NCBI RefSeq assembly: GCF_900104745.1
Contig: NZ_LT629732.1
Span: 3,955,981 to 4,019,980, forward strand
DNA from: Actinopolymorpha singaporensis
Lineage (GTDB): Bacteria; Actinomycetota; Actinomycetes; Propionibacteriales; Actinopolymorphaceae
Reading direction: 5' to 3'
DNA: 64,000 nt
The notes under the pieces were generated by a model. The model saw nothing but the letters and a program-made list of their open reading frames with translations. It searched no databases and had not been told where the DNA came from. The translations under genes and the position numbers were made by a program. This document shows, piece after piece, positions 46,037 through 54,489 of the stretch. Numbering within the stretch: the first letter of the stretch is position 1; every line of letters starts with the position of its first letter.

Positions 46037-46551
46037 TGTCGTTTGCGCTGGTGCGTGTGCGGGTTCGGCGGGAGGGGCGTCCTGGCGGGCAGGGGCATCT
46101 TGGGTTGGAGGAGTTCGCTGCGGTGGTGGGGCTGCATCCGGATCATGTTCGCCGGCTGGTGGTGCTGGGTTTGTTGGACGCGGATGCCGACCCGTCGGGG
46201 CGGCTGCATTTCGCGCCTGCTCAGGTTGGCCGTGCTGCGCGGATCGAGCGGTTGCGGGCCGGGTTTTGTTTGAACTATGCGGGGATCGGGGTGGTGCTGG
46301 ACCTGCTGGACCGGATCGCGGAACTGGAGGCGGCCGAACGCGCGGCTGGTGTGCGCCTTCCGCGGCGCTCCCCGCAGCCGTCTACCTTCGTTGACCCCGT
46401 TGGCACCGCTGGCCCCGTTGGCACTGTTGGCACTGTTGGCCCCGTTGGCACTGTTGGTGCCGGTAGGCGGACGGTCACCAAATCCGGTGGGCGCGGACAG
46501 TCGTCTGTGGCCCGACGTTATGGAGGCAGCTTGTGGACCCGAACCGGTTGA
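46036..46551 (+). CDS. cbpM: CbpM-like MerR-type chaperone modulator
   Basis: ATG 46036 again overlaps the previous stop. The 171-residue product has the shared [12 protein letters not shown] head and a MerR_2/CbpM-type helix-turn-helix ([40 protein letters not shown]). It continues with the LCLNYAG-like [20 protein letters not shown] helix and a low-complexity tail of PVGTVGTVG repeats. CbpM proteins bind the J-domain of CbpA-type DnaJ and inhibit it; the family relation to the neighbouring zinc-less DnaJ fits. It overlaps clpB by 19 nt. It could instead be an HspR-like repressor, but the Y-D-R-x-G signature is absent. Confidence 0.78.
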   Translation: MSFALVRVRVRREGRPGGQGHLGLEEFAAVVGLHPDHVRRLVVLGLLDADADPSGRLHFAPAQVGRAARIERLRAGFCLNYAGIGVVLDLLDRIAELEAAERAAGVRLPRRSPQPSTFVDPVGTAGPVGTVGTVGPVGTVGAGRRTVTKSGGRGQSSVARRYGGSLWTRTG

Positions 46552-49202
46552 CTCAGAAGAGCCAGGAGGCTTTGCAGGAGGCGCAGTCCGCCGCGTTGCG
46601 GTTTGGGCATACCGAGGTCGATGGTGAGCATTTGTTGCTGTCGTTGCTGGACCAGCCAGAGGGTCTGGTGCCGCGGTTGTTGGTGCAGGCGGGGGTGGAT
46701 CCGGACCTGTTGCGTAAGCAGGTGGAGGAGGAGCTGGAACGCCGGCCGCGGGTGAGTGGGCCGGGTGTGGAGCCGGGGCAGGTGTATGTGACTCAGCGGC
46801 TGTCGAGGTTGCTGGATGCGGCGGATCGGGAGGCCAGGCGGCTGAAGGATGAGTATGTGTCGGTGGAGCATCTGGTGGTCGCTTTGCTGGAGGAGGGGCC
46901 GGCCAGCCCGGCGGGGAGGTTGTTGCACGATCTGGGGCTGTCGCGGGACCGGTTCCTTGCGGTGCTGACCCGGGTCCGGGGTAATCAGCGGGTGACCTCC
47001 GCGCAGCCGGAGGCGGCGTATGAGGCGTTGGAGAAGTACGGCCGGGATCTGGTGGCTGATGCGGCGGCGGGCCGGCTGGACCCGGTGGTCGGGCGGGATG
47101 GGGAGATCCGGCGGGTGGTGCAGATCCTGTCGCGGAAGACGAAGAACAACCCTGTGCTGGTGGGTGACCCGGGGGTGGGGAAGACCGCGATCGTGGAGGG
47201 GCTGGCGCAGCGGATCGCCAACGGGGATGTGCCCGAGGGGCTGCGGAACAAGGTGGTGTTCGGGCTGGACATGGGTGCGCTGGTGGCGGGTGCGAAGTAT
47301 CGCGGTGAGTTCGAGGAGCGGCTGAAGGCGGTGCTGAACGAGGTGCGTGCCGCGCAGGGGCGGATCCTGTTGTTCGTCGATGAGTTGCACACCGTGGTGG
47401 GTGCGGGTGCGGCCGAGGGTGCGATGGATGCGGGGAACATGCTCAAGCCGATGCTGGCCCGCGGTGAGCTGCACATGATCGGCGCCACCACGCTGGTGGA
47501 GTACCGCAAGAACGTGGAGAAGGACGCCGCTTTGGAACGCCGTTTCCAGCCGGTGATGGTGGACGAGCCGTCGGTGGAGGACGCGATCTCCATCCTGCGC
47601 GGGCTGCGTGAGCGGCTGGAGGTGTTCCACGGGGTGAGGATCCAGGACGCGGCTTTGGTGGCGGCTGTCGTGCTCAGCCACCGTTACATCTCCGACCGGT
47701 TCCTGCCCGACAAGGCGATCGATCTGGTCGACGAGGCGTGCGCGATGCTGCGCACGGAGATCGACTCGATGCCGGCCGAGCTGGACGAGCTGACCCGGCG
47801 GGTGCGGCGGCTGGAGATCGAGGAGGCGGCGCTGAGCAAGGAGTCCGACGCCGCGAGCAAGGACCGGTTGGCACAGCTGCGTAAGGAGTTGGCGGACCTG
47901 CACGCGCAGACCGACGCGATGCGGGCGCAGTGGGAGGCCGAACGGCAGGCGCTGCGGCGGGTGCAGGAGCTGCGGCAGGAGATCGAGCAGGTACGCCGTG
48001 ACGCCGAGCAGGCCGAGCGTGACTACGACCTGAACCGCGCCGCGGAACTGCGCCACGGCCGGCTGCCGGAGCTGGAACGGCGGCTGCACGCGGAGGAGGA
48101 GCAGCTGAGTGAGAAGCTCGGCGAGCGGCGGCTGCTGCGGGAGGTGGTCACCGAGGAGGAGATCGCCTCCATCGTCTCCCGCTGGACCGGTATCCCGGTG
48201 AGCCGGTTGCAGGAAGGCGAACGGGAGAAGCTGCTGATGCTGGACCAGATACTGCACCAGCGGGTGATCGGCCAGGACGAGGCGGTCCAGCTCGTCGCGG
48301 ACGCGGTGATCCGGGCCCGGTCGGGGATCAAGGACCCGCGCCGCCCGATCGGGTCGTTCATCTTCCTCGGCCCCACCGGGGTCGGCAAGACCGAACTGGC
48401 CAAGACCCTCGCCGCCGCGCTGTTCGACACCGAGGACAACATGGTCCGCATCGACATGAGCGAATACCAAGAACGCCACACGGTGAGCCGCCTGGTCGGC
48501 GCCCCACCCGGATACGTCGGCTATGAGGAAGGCGGCCAGCTCACCGAAGCGGTCCGCCGCAAGCCGTACTCGGTGGTGCTGTTCGACGAGATCGAGAAGG
48601 CGCACACCGACGTGTTCAACCTGCTGCTGCAAGTCCTCGACGACGGCCGCCTCACCGACGCCCAGGGCCGCACGGTCGACTTCCGCAACACCGTCGTCAT
48701 CATGACCTCCAACGTCGGGTCGGAATACCTCCTCGAAGGCGCGACCGCCGGCGGACAGATCACCCCCGACGCCCGGGCACGGGTAATGGCCGACCTGCGA
48801 TCACGGTTCCGGCCGGAATTCCTCAACCGGGTCGACGAAATCGTGTTGTTCAAACCACTCACACAGACCGAGATCGAACGCATCGTGGACCTGATGTTCG
48901 ACGAACTACGGGCACGGCTGGCCAACCGGCGGATCAGGCTCGACGTCACCGAACCAGCCCGCCGACTGATCGCCCTGGAAGGCTTCGACCCCGTCTACGG
49001 CGCCCGGCCCCTACGACGATTCATCTCCCGCGAAATCGAGACCCGCATCGGCCGCACCCTCCTCACCGAAGACATACACGACGGCGCCGTCATCACCGTC
49101 GACACCCACAACAGCGAGATCACCGTGACCCACCACAACCCCCGCCCCAACCAGACAGGCCGAGGCCGCCTGAGGGTTCGATCGAGGAAGGAACGGGACT
49201 GA
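46533..49202 (+). CDS. clpB: ATP-dependent disaggregase ClpB (Hsp100)
   Basis: The GTG at 46533, seven bases after GGAGG, starts [18 protein letters not shown]. The 889-residue protein has the Clp N-domain (two repeats, residues 1-150). AAA-1 carries Walker [14 protein letters not shown] at about 212. The coiled-coil M-domain spans about 405-530, rich in Arg/Glu. AAA-2 has Walker [14 protein letters not shown] at about 613, and the sensor region ends [13 protein letters not shown] basic C-terminal tail ([14 protein letters not shown]) extends beyond the usual end. It extracts proteins from aggregates together with DnaK. Third-position bias drifts from G/T-rich in the N-half to C-rich in the C-half. 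Confidence 0.97.
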   Translation: MDPNRLTQKSQEALQEAQSAALRFGHTEVDGEHLLLSLLDQPEGLVPRLLVQAGVDPDLLRKQVEEELERRPRVSGPGVEPGQVYVTQRLSRLLDAADREARRLKDEYVSVEHLVVALLEEGPASPAGRLLHDLGLSRDRFLAVLTRVRGNQRVTSAQPEAAYEALEKYGRDLVADAAAGRLDPVVGRDGEIRRVVQILSRKTKNNPVLVGDPGVGKTAIVEGLAQRIANGDVPEGLRNKVVFGLDMGALVAGAKYRGEFEERLKAVLNEVRAAQGRILLFVDELHTVVGAGAAEGAMDAGNMLKPMLARGELHMIGATTLVEYRKNVEKDAALERRFQPVMVDEPSVEDAISILRGLRERLEVFHGVRIQDAALVAAVVLSHRYISDRFLPDKAIDLVDEACAMLRTEIDSMPAELDELTRRVRRLEIEEAALSKESDAASKDRLAQLRKELADLHAQTDAMRAQWEAERQALRRVQELRQEIEQVRRDAEQAERDYDLNRAAELRHGRLPELERRLHAEEEQLSEKLGERRLLREVVTEEEIASIVSRWTGIPVSRLQEGEREKLLMLDQILHQRVIGQDEAVQLVADAVIRARSGIKDPRRPIGSFIFLGPTGVGKTELAKTLAAALFDTEDNMVRIDMSEYQERHTVSRLVGAPPGYVGYEEGGQLTEAVRRKPYSVVLFDEIEKAHTDVFNLLLQVLDDGRLTDAQGRTVDFRNTVVIMTSNVGSEYLLEGATAGGQITPDARARVMADLRSRFRPEFLNRVDEIVLFKPLTQTEIERIVDLMFDELRARLANRRIRLDVTEPARRLIALEGFDPVYGARPLRRFISREIETRIGRTLLTEDIHDGAVITVDTHNSEITVTHHNPRPNQTGRGRLRVRSRKERD

Positions 49203-49666
49203 TGACCACACAGACCGAGACGAACGTCGTCGAGTGCGCCAAGTGCGGTCGCCGCAACCGCGTTCCGGCGACCGGGGACGGCGAACCCCGGTGCGGTAAC
49301 TGCCACGCACCGCTGCCGTGGATCGTCGACGCCGACGACGAAACGTTCGCCGAAGTGGTGGAGCGCTCGCGGCTGCCGGTCGTGGTCGACCTGTGGGCAA
49401 CCTGGTGCGGCCCGTGCCGGATGGTCAGCCCGGCGCTGGAACAGGTCGCCCGCGACCTCGCCGGCCAGATCAAGCTGGTGAAGGTCGACGTGGACAAGGC
49501 ACGCCAGGTGTCCGAACGCTTCCGCGTCCAGGCCGTCCCCACGCTGCTGGTGATGCGAGCGGGCCAGGTGGTGTCCACCCAGCTCGGCGCGGCCCCCGCC
49601 GCGCGCCTGCGTACCTGGGTGGAGGAAGCACTGGCCGAGGAACGAGCGGCCGGTGAACAGACCTGA
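49202..49666 (+). CDS. trxC: Thioredoxin with N-terminal zinc ribbon (WCGPC)
   Basis: The ATG shares one base with the clpB stop (TGATGA), implying coupled translation. The 154-residue product has a CAKC + CGNC zinc ribbon (about residues 12-33), then a standard thioredoxin fold with LWATWCGPCRMVSPALEQ and the cis-Pro loop AVPTLLVMRAG. It reduces protein disulphides. Its paralogue at 29725 has WCPPC instead. Placement between ClpB and a TrxR-like fusion suggests redox repair of aggregated proteins, an inference from context. Confidence 0.93.
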   Translation: MTTQTETNVVECAKCGRRNRVPATGDGEPRCGNCHAPLPWIVDADDETFAEVVERSRLPVVVDLWATWCGPCRMVSPALEQVARDLAGQIKLVKVDVDKARQVSERFRVQAVPTLLVMRAGQVVSTQLGAAPAARLRTWVEEALAEERAAGEQT

Positions 49667-49720
49667 CAGCCGGGCCACGAACCCGAACCGAGAACCCCAC
49701 CGGAGAACGGAGAAACCGAC

Positions 49721-49984
49721 ATGCCTGTCGCGCTGGATCCACACCTGGAACAGATCCGCCCCGTCGAACCCCGCACACCCGCCGGCTGCGAGGAGTGCCT
49801 GCGACTGGGCTCACCCTGGGTGCACCTACGGCTGTGCCTGACCTGCGGCCACGTCGGCTGCTGCGACTCCTCGCCGCTCAAGCACGCCCGTGCGCACGCG
49901 CACCACATCGGGCATCCGATCGTGGCGTCCTACGAGCCCGGCGAGGACTGGCGCTGGTGCTACTTCGACCAGCAGTTCGTCTGA
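49721..49984 (+). CDS. UBP-type zinc finger protein
   Basis: The ATG at 49721 follows GGAGAACGGAGAAACC. The 87-residue protein is a single UBP-type zinc finger: CEECLRLGSPWVHLRLCLTC, GHVGCCDSSPLKHARAHAHH and GHPIVASYEPGEDWRWCY carry the Cys and His ligands. In eukaryotes the domain recognises ubiquitin C-termini; in actinobacteria it is a stand-alone small protein of unknown partner, often beside TrxR/CRP fusions as here. It lies 54 nt after thioredoxin and 73 nt before the fusion gene. Confidence 0.9.
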   Translation: MPVALDPHLEQIRPVEPRTPAGCEECLRLGSPWVHLRLCLTCGHVGCCDSSPLKHARAHAHHIGHPIVASYEPGEDWRWCYFDQQFV

Positions 49985-50057
49985 CCGCGAGACCGGTGAA
50001 CCGCCAAGAACGGGCCCTGAACCACCACTGATACGACATCGGAGGGAGGGCCGCCAC

Positions 50058-51755
50058 ATGAACGACCGAGCCCCGTCAACACCGCCGGAACCGTCCACGC
50101 AAGTGGAGACCCATGACGCCACCGGCGCCTACCCGCGACTGGACGCCCCCCAGATCGACGCGCTAACCGCCCGAGGCTCCAGACGCACCGCCGAGGTCGG
50201 GGACGTCCTCTTCCGCGAGGGGGACGAGCCGTACGACTTCTTCGTGGTCGTCTCGGGCAAGGTGGCCAATGTCGCCGACCACGGCACCCCGGAGGAGCGG
50301 GTCATCAGCGTGCACGGTGCCGGCCGGTTCCTCGGCGAACTCGGCGTCCTCACGGGACAGCCGTCCTTCTTCACCGCAGTCGTGGTGGAGGCCGGTGAGG
50401 TGCTGGACGTACCGCCCGAGGCGTTGCGGGAAGTGGTGGCACACGACCCGGCGCTCGGCGACCTGATCCTGCGGGCGTTCCTGCTCCGGCGGTCCTTGTT
50501 GATCGAGTTCGGCGTCGGAGTCCGGATCGTCGGTTCCTGCTACTCCCGGGACACCCGGCGGCTGCGGGAGTTCGCAGCGCGCAACCGCCTGCCGCACCGC
50601 TTCGTCGACCTGGACAAGGACGCCGGAGTCGAGGAGCTGCTGCGCAGCCTGGCCTTCCGTCCGGAGGACACACCGATCGTCATCCTGGGCGGGCGCCATG
50701 TGCTGCGCAACCCCAGTAACGCCGAACTCGCCCAGCGGCTCGGCCTGCTCGTCCCCGAGCCGTCCACCCCACTGCACGACCTCGTGGTGGTGGGCGCCGG
50801 CCCGGCCGGCCTGGCGGCGTCGGTGTATGCGGCGTCAGAGGGCATGGCGGTGATCACCCTGGACTCGGTCGCGACCGGCGGGCAGGCCGGCACGTCGTCC
50901 CGGATCGAGAACTATCTCGGCTTCCCCTCGGGCATCTCCGGTGCAGAACTCGCCGAACGGGCCGTCCTCCAGGCCGAGAAGTTCGGCGCGCGGATGCACA
51001 TCCCTGCCACCGCGACGGGGCTGAAGCAGGACGCGGGCCACTACGTCGTCGACGTGGAGGACGGCCCGCCGGTGCTGAGCCGCTCGGTCCTGATCGCCAC
51101 CGGCGCAAGGTACCGCCGACTCCCGGTGCCCCGGTTGGAGGAATTCGAACCGACCAGCATCTACTACGCCGCCACCGAGCAGGAGGCCTTGTGGTGTGGG
51201 CGGGTTCAGGTGGCGGTGGTGGGCGGCGGCAACTCCGCCGGCCAGGCAACGCTGTTCCTGTCCAACACCGCGAGCCGGGTCATCCTCCTCGTCCGCGAGG
51301 ACGACCTGGGGACGAACATGTCACGCTACCTCGTCGACGAGATTCGCCGCCTGCCGCAGGTCGAGGTACGCACCCACACGGAGGTCCGCGAACTGGTCGG
51401 GGATGGCACCCTGGAGGCCCTGGTCGTCGAGGACAACCACACCGGGAAACGCGAAGAGGTGCCGGCGCGTGCGCTGTTCGTCTTCATCGGCTCGACCCCC
51501 TGCACATGGTGGCTGGGCGACGACGTGGCACGCGACGAAAACGGTTTCGTCCGGACCGGATCCGACGTCGAGCGCGACGGAAGCTACCCGGGAACCTTCC
51601 TCGAGACCAGCCTTCCCGGAGTGTTCGCGGCCGGTGACGTACGCAGTGGGTCGATCAAACGCGTTGCCTCCGCGGTCGGGGAGGGCGCGATGGCGGTCCG
51701 GCTCAGCTACGCCCACCTGACGCGGGGCGAGGGGTACACCGTCGGTCGGCGTTGA
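50058..51755 (+). CDS. Cyclic nucleotide-binding / glutaredoxin-like / thioredoxin reductase-like fusion
   Basis: ATG 50058 follows GGAGGGAGGG. Residues 25-150 form a cNMP-binding beta-roll (VLFREGDEPYDFFVVVSGKV; GRFLGELGVLTGQPSF). Residues 155-230 are a small alpha/beta domain (VRIVGSCYSRDTRRLREFAA; EDTPIVILGG). Residues 238-560 form a TrxR-like FAD/NAD module: [65 protein letters not shown]. The redox CxxC of thioredoxin reductase is missing (WCGRVQVAVVGGGNSAG). Total 565 residues. It may be a signal-regulated flavin oxidoreductase using thioredoxin or the single Cys sites. It is last in the chaperone operon. Confidence 0.88.
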   Translation: MNDRAPSTPPEPSTQVETHDATGAYPRLDAPQIDALTARGSRRTAEVGDVLFREGDEPYDFFVVVSGKVANVADHGTPEERVISVHGAGRFLGELGVLTGQPSFFTAVVVEAGEVLDVPPEALREVVAHDPALGDLILRAFLLRRSLLIEFGVGVRIVGSCYSRDTRRLREFAARNRLPHRFVDLDKDAGVEELLRSLAFRPEDTPIVILGGRHVLRNPSNAELAQRLGLLVPEPSTPLHDLVVVGAGPAGLAASVYAASEGMAVITLDSVATGGQAGTSSRIENYLGFPSGISGAELAERAVLQAEKFGARMHIPATATGLKQDAGHYVVDVEDGPPVLSRSVLIATGARYRRLPVPRLEEFEPTSIYYAATEQEALWCGRVQVAVVGGGNSAGQATLFLSNTASRVILLVREDDLGTNMSRYLVDEIRRLPQVEVRTHTEVRELVGDGTLEALVVEDNHTGKREEVPARALFVFIGSTPCTWWLGDDVARDENGFVRTGSDVERDGSYPGTFLETSLPGVFAAGDVRSGSIKRVASAVGEGAMAVRLSYAHLTRGEGYTVGRR

Positions 51756-52067
51756 CGCCGTCGACCCAGTGCGGGGTGGAGACTCAAGGAGCTGGCGGCG
51801 GCTGCTCAGGAGTTGCGCTGTGGCGCCGGGCTTGGTGGCTGTAGGCGTCAGCCGAAATTGTGTGGGCCGTGCGTGCGCGAGGCTGCTGGCGTTGACAACG
51901 TGTGAGTGTCTCCCGCCGTGAACGTGCTTCGGTGAGTGTCACCTCATCCAGCTGATCTGGTCGAGGGTCGCGGCGGATCCTGTTGGTGAACATGCGGTTC
52001 GCAGACTCTCAGACGAGCCGTCGGTCATCACTCATCGACGCTTTCCGGGCTCAACGAGGAGGCCGCG
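51756..52067. other. Intergenic region after the chaperone operon
   Basis: No gene recognised. GAGGAGG at 52058 serves the next start. Confidence 0.35.
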
Positions 52068-52526
52068 ATGACCACCGACACTGAGTCGGAGTCAGGCAAC
52101 CCCGTCTGGTACCGGTCAGAACTGATCTTCTACACCGAGCCCGACTGCCGCTGGCAGCTCCATGTCGATGGGCACATGGTCGGCATCACCGGGCCGGTGG
52201 ACGCTGGTGAAGCCTGCGCTTGGGCTAACGTCTATTTGGGACGTGACCTTGGGTGGGTTCCGGGCTGGCCCCACCAGGTTGACGCCTGTTGGTATTGGGT
52301 CGCGGAGCCCGTGCCGGAGTTGACAGCGGCTCAGGCTGAGCAGGTCCTCACCCAGCTGCTGCACGCCCAGTTAGCCGGTGACCAAACCCGCATGGCTGCG
52401 ATCCGTGCGCGCATGTACCCCCACCACCTCTCCGCGGTCGTCAGCGCGGCCGAACGCGAACTGGGCCGTCGCCTCATCGCTGAGACCGAGCGCGAACTTC
52501 AACGCGCCGCACCACCGAACAGGTAG
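52068..52526 (+). CDS. Hypothetical Trp-rich protein
   Basis: ATG 52068 has AGGAGG upstream. The 152-residue product has an N-terminal half rich in Trp and aromatic residues (VWYRSELIFYTEPDCRWQLH; GWVPGWPHQVDACWYWV). The C-terminal half is helical (AQAEQVLTQLLHAQLAGDQT, AERELGRRLIAETERELQ). I know no matching domain. The aromatic half may form a small beta-sheet. Cytosolic by lack of signal or helices in the membrane. Confidence 0.7.
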   Translation: MTTDTESESGNPVWYRSELIFYTEPDCRWQLHVDGHMVGITGPVDAGEACAWANVYLGRDLGWVPGWPHQVDACWYWVAEPVPELTAAQAEQVLTQLLHAQLAGDQTRMAAIRARMYPHHLSAVVSAAERELGRRLIAETERELQRAAPPNR

Positions 52527-53305
52527 GTCACGGGGGCGACGACGGTCAGATGATCGAGTCTTTCGCAGGTGGCCGGTGGCTGCGATGGACCGCGACGTGA
52601 GGTAGAACCTGTGCGCGCAAGGGCGACCCCGCCAGTTCCAGCACCACACCGTGACCGTGCACGTGTCCGAGGCGGAACGTCATGCAGCTTCTGGCACAGA
52701 TCCGTCGAGCACTACTGCGTCAAGACAAGAGCTTGCCGCCGGCTCGGCCGTTGCGACCGCACGGGCCGAAGTCTTCCGCCGCCGTCGTCGCCTCCGGGTG
52801 GGCGACTGAACTGGCCACCGGCGTCAAGGCGTGGCGCGTGCCATTGTTACTCCGAGACACGCCTGGTTGCTTGGCGTTGATCGGGCTGCACGCCGCTGTG
52901 ATGACCCCCTTGGATCGCCGTTCGCCAGTACGGGGCGCATGGTGTAGAACGCGTCGGGGCTGTGAGGGCGATCCCGTTACGTTTCGTGCCCGTTCGGGCG
53001 CTCCAGTCGGCGGGGCATGACGTCGTGATCGCCCACGACGGCGGCGATGCCTTTGCAGGCGTTCGCTGCGGCGCCATCGGAGGAGTTCGTGTCGAGCGGT
53101 CAACTCCGCGTGACGGCCCGGCACCAGATCCTGGCTTGCGCTTCCTCGATGTCGGGGGGACGCGTATGCCGGTCCTTCTGTCTGGCAGACTCGCGGTGCC
53201 CGGCAGGCGCCGGGTCCTGCACGACCTGCAGTCTGCACAACGCATCGTGTTCCATTGTGCGGCCTGCGATCGACCGCCCAACCTGGTCCCGTCGGAGGTG
53301 CAGAC
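52527..53305. other. 779-nt stretch without a convincing gene
   Basis: An ORF at 52682-53020 (MQLLAQIRRALLRQDKSLPP) has a weak ribosome site and no family; another open frame over 52962-53309 contains SAGHDVVIAHDGGDAFAG, faintly like a response-regulator start but not continued. Left unassigned. Confidence 0.3.
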
Positions 53306-54268
53306 GTGAGCGTCGGTGAGGTGGACGGTTTCAATGGCCACTTCCACGAGGCCGGGTTCTACGCGTCCGACGCTGAGTTCCGCGCGCTGATCGTGCCGTT
53401 CGTCGCTGAAGGCATCGCCGCCGGCGAACCGGTGGTCATCGGCTACGACAAGCGCAAGGCAGACCTGCTGCGGTCGTGGCTCGACGATCCCTCGACGGTC
53501 ACCTTCATCGCCGACCGCAGCCTGTACGCCACGCCCGCGCGGGCGATCGCGACGTACCGGGGAATGTTCGAACGCCACGTCGCGGCCGGTGCACCGCGGA
53601 TCCGCATCGCCGGCGACGTACCTCACCCGGGCAACGGCGGGCGCTTCGAGGGCTGGGACCGCTACGAGTTCGCCGTGAACTCCGTGTGGGAGGAGTTCCC
53701 CGTACGCAGCCTCTGCCTGTACGACGCCAGGACAGTGTCCGAACAGGTGCGGAACGTGGTCGAGCGGGCGCATCCCCACGTCGTCACCGCCGCCGGCGTG
53801 CACGGCGTCAACAGCCGGTACGAGGGGCACGGCACGAGGTCGGATCTTCCCGTGACCGCCGACCCGCTGGAGGCCTCGACGCCCGCCGTCGAGCTCACCA
53901 ACCCCTCCGCGGCCGAGGCCCGGCAAACTCTTGAGAAGATCGCTCGCAGGCGGGTCGACGATCACACACTGGAAGATCTGCTGCTCGGTATCTCCGAGGC
54001 CGTCGCCAACGCGCGGCTGCACGGCGTACCTCCCACGACCGTCCGCATCTGGGCCACCGACAGCCGCGTCGTCGTGAGGGTGCAGGACAGGGGCAAGGGG
54101 CCCGTCGACCCACTCGCCGGGCTCGTACCCTCGGCGAACACCACGTTCGGGACTGGTCTCGGCCTTTGGATGACCCACCTGCTCGACATCGACGCCACCC
54201 TCATCCCGACCGCGGACGGCTTCTCGCTCCGGCTACGCGCCGTCCGAGATCCGGCGCCGGTCGATTAG
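53306..54268 (+). CDS. MEDS-domain anti-sigma-type ATPase (RsbW-like)
   Basis: GTG 53306 follows GGAGG by about 9 nt. The 320-residue product has an N-terminal MEDS/DcmR-like sensory domain (HEAGFYASDAEFRALIVPFV; TVTFIADRSLYATPARAI; MFERHVAAGAPRIRIAGDVP). The C-terminal part is an HATPase_c_2 module: DDHTLEDLLLGISEAVANAR (N-box), VVVRVQDRGKGPVDPLAG (G1) and TTFGTGLGLWMTHLLDI (G2). Such fusions in actinobacteria control SigB/F-type sigma factors by binding or phosphorylating partner proteins in response to light, redox or corrinoid cues. No sigma or STAS gene is beside it. Confidence 0.85.
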   Translation: MSVGEVDGFNGHFHEAGFYASDAEFRALIVPFVAEGIAAGEPVVIGYDKRKADLLRSWLDDPSTVTFIADRSLYATPARAIATYRGMFERHVAAGAPRIRIAGDVPHPGNGGRFEGWDRYEFAVNSVWEEFPVRSLCLYDARTVSEQVRNVVERAHPHVVTAAGVHGVNSRYEGHGTRSDLPVTADPLEASTPAVELTNPSAAEARQTLEKIARRRVDDHTLEDLLLGISEAVANARLHGVPPTTVRIWATDSRVVVRVQDRGKGPVDPLAGLVPSANTTFGTGLGLWMTHLLDIDATLIPTADGFSLRLRAVRDPAPVD

Positions 54269-54271
54269 TAG

Positions 54272-54333
54272 ACCTGTCGAACCACGGCACAAAGGCGGGG
54301 CTCAACCTGAGCCCGGTCGGGCGTTCGACAGGT
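54272..54333 (+). terminator. Nested hairpin terminator between convergent genes
   Basis: Outer stem ACCTGTCGAAC (54272-54282) pairs with GTTCGACAGGT (54323-54333). Inside it GGGCTCA (54298-54304) pairs with TGAGCCC (54308-54314) around an ACC loop. It starts 3 nt after the MEDS gene stop. Confidence 0.8.
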
Positions 54334-54489
54334 TGAAGGCAGGGCCGTTGCAGCCGTGGCGGGTGGGTTCCTGGCTCGAACTCGCCGGCGATGAGTGCAC
54401 CTCAGAGGGTGCGTCCGGATACGGGTGAACGAGCGCTTCGTGGCGCCATGAGCGTTGGAATCGAAGCATATGTGGCTGGGATGGTGCGG

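Noticed and set aside
41939-46209. Very long minus-strand open frames (636 and 745 codons) opposite dnaK, grpE and dnaJ
   Set aside because: They mirror the plus-strand genes' biased codons, are His/Arg/Pro-rich, have no motif and no ribosome site. The dnaK, grpE and dnaJ motifs on the plus strand settle the coding strand.
46518-48632. 704-codon minus-strand frame opposite clpB
   Set aside because: Shadow of clpB; Leu/His/Gln/Arg composition without domain.
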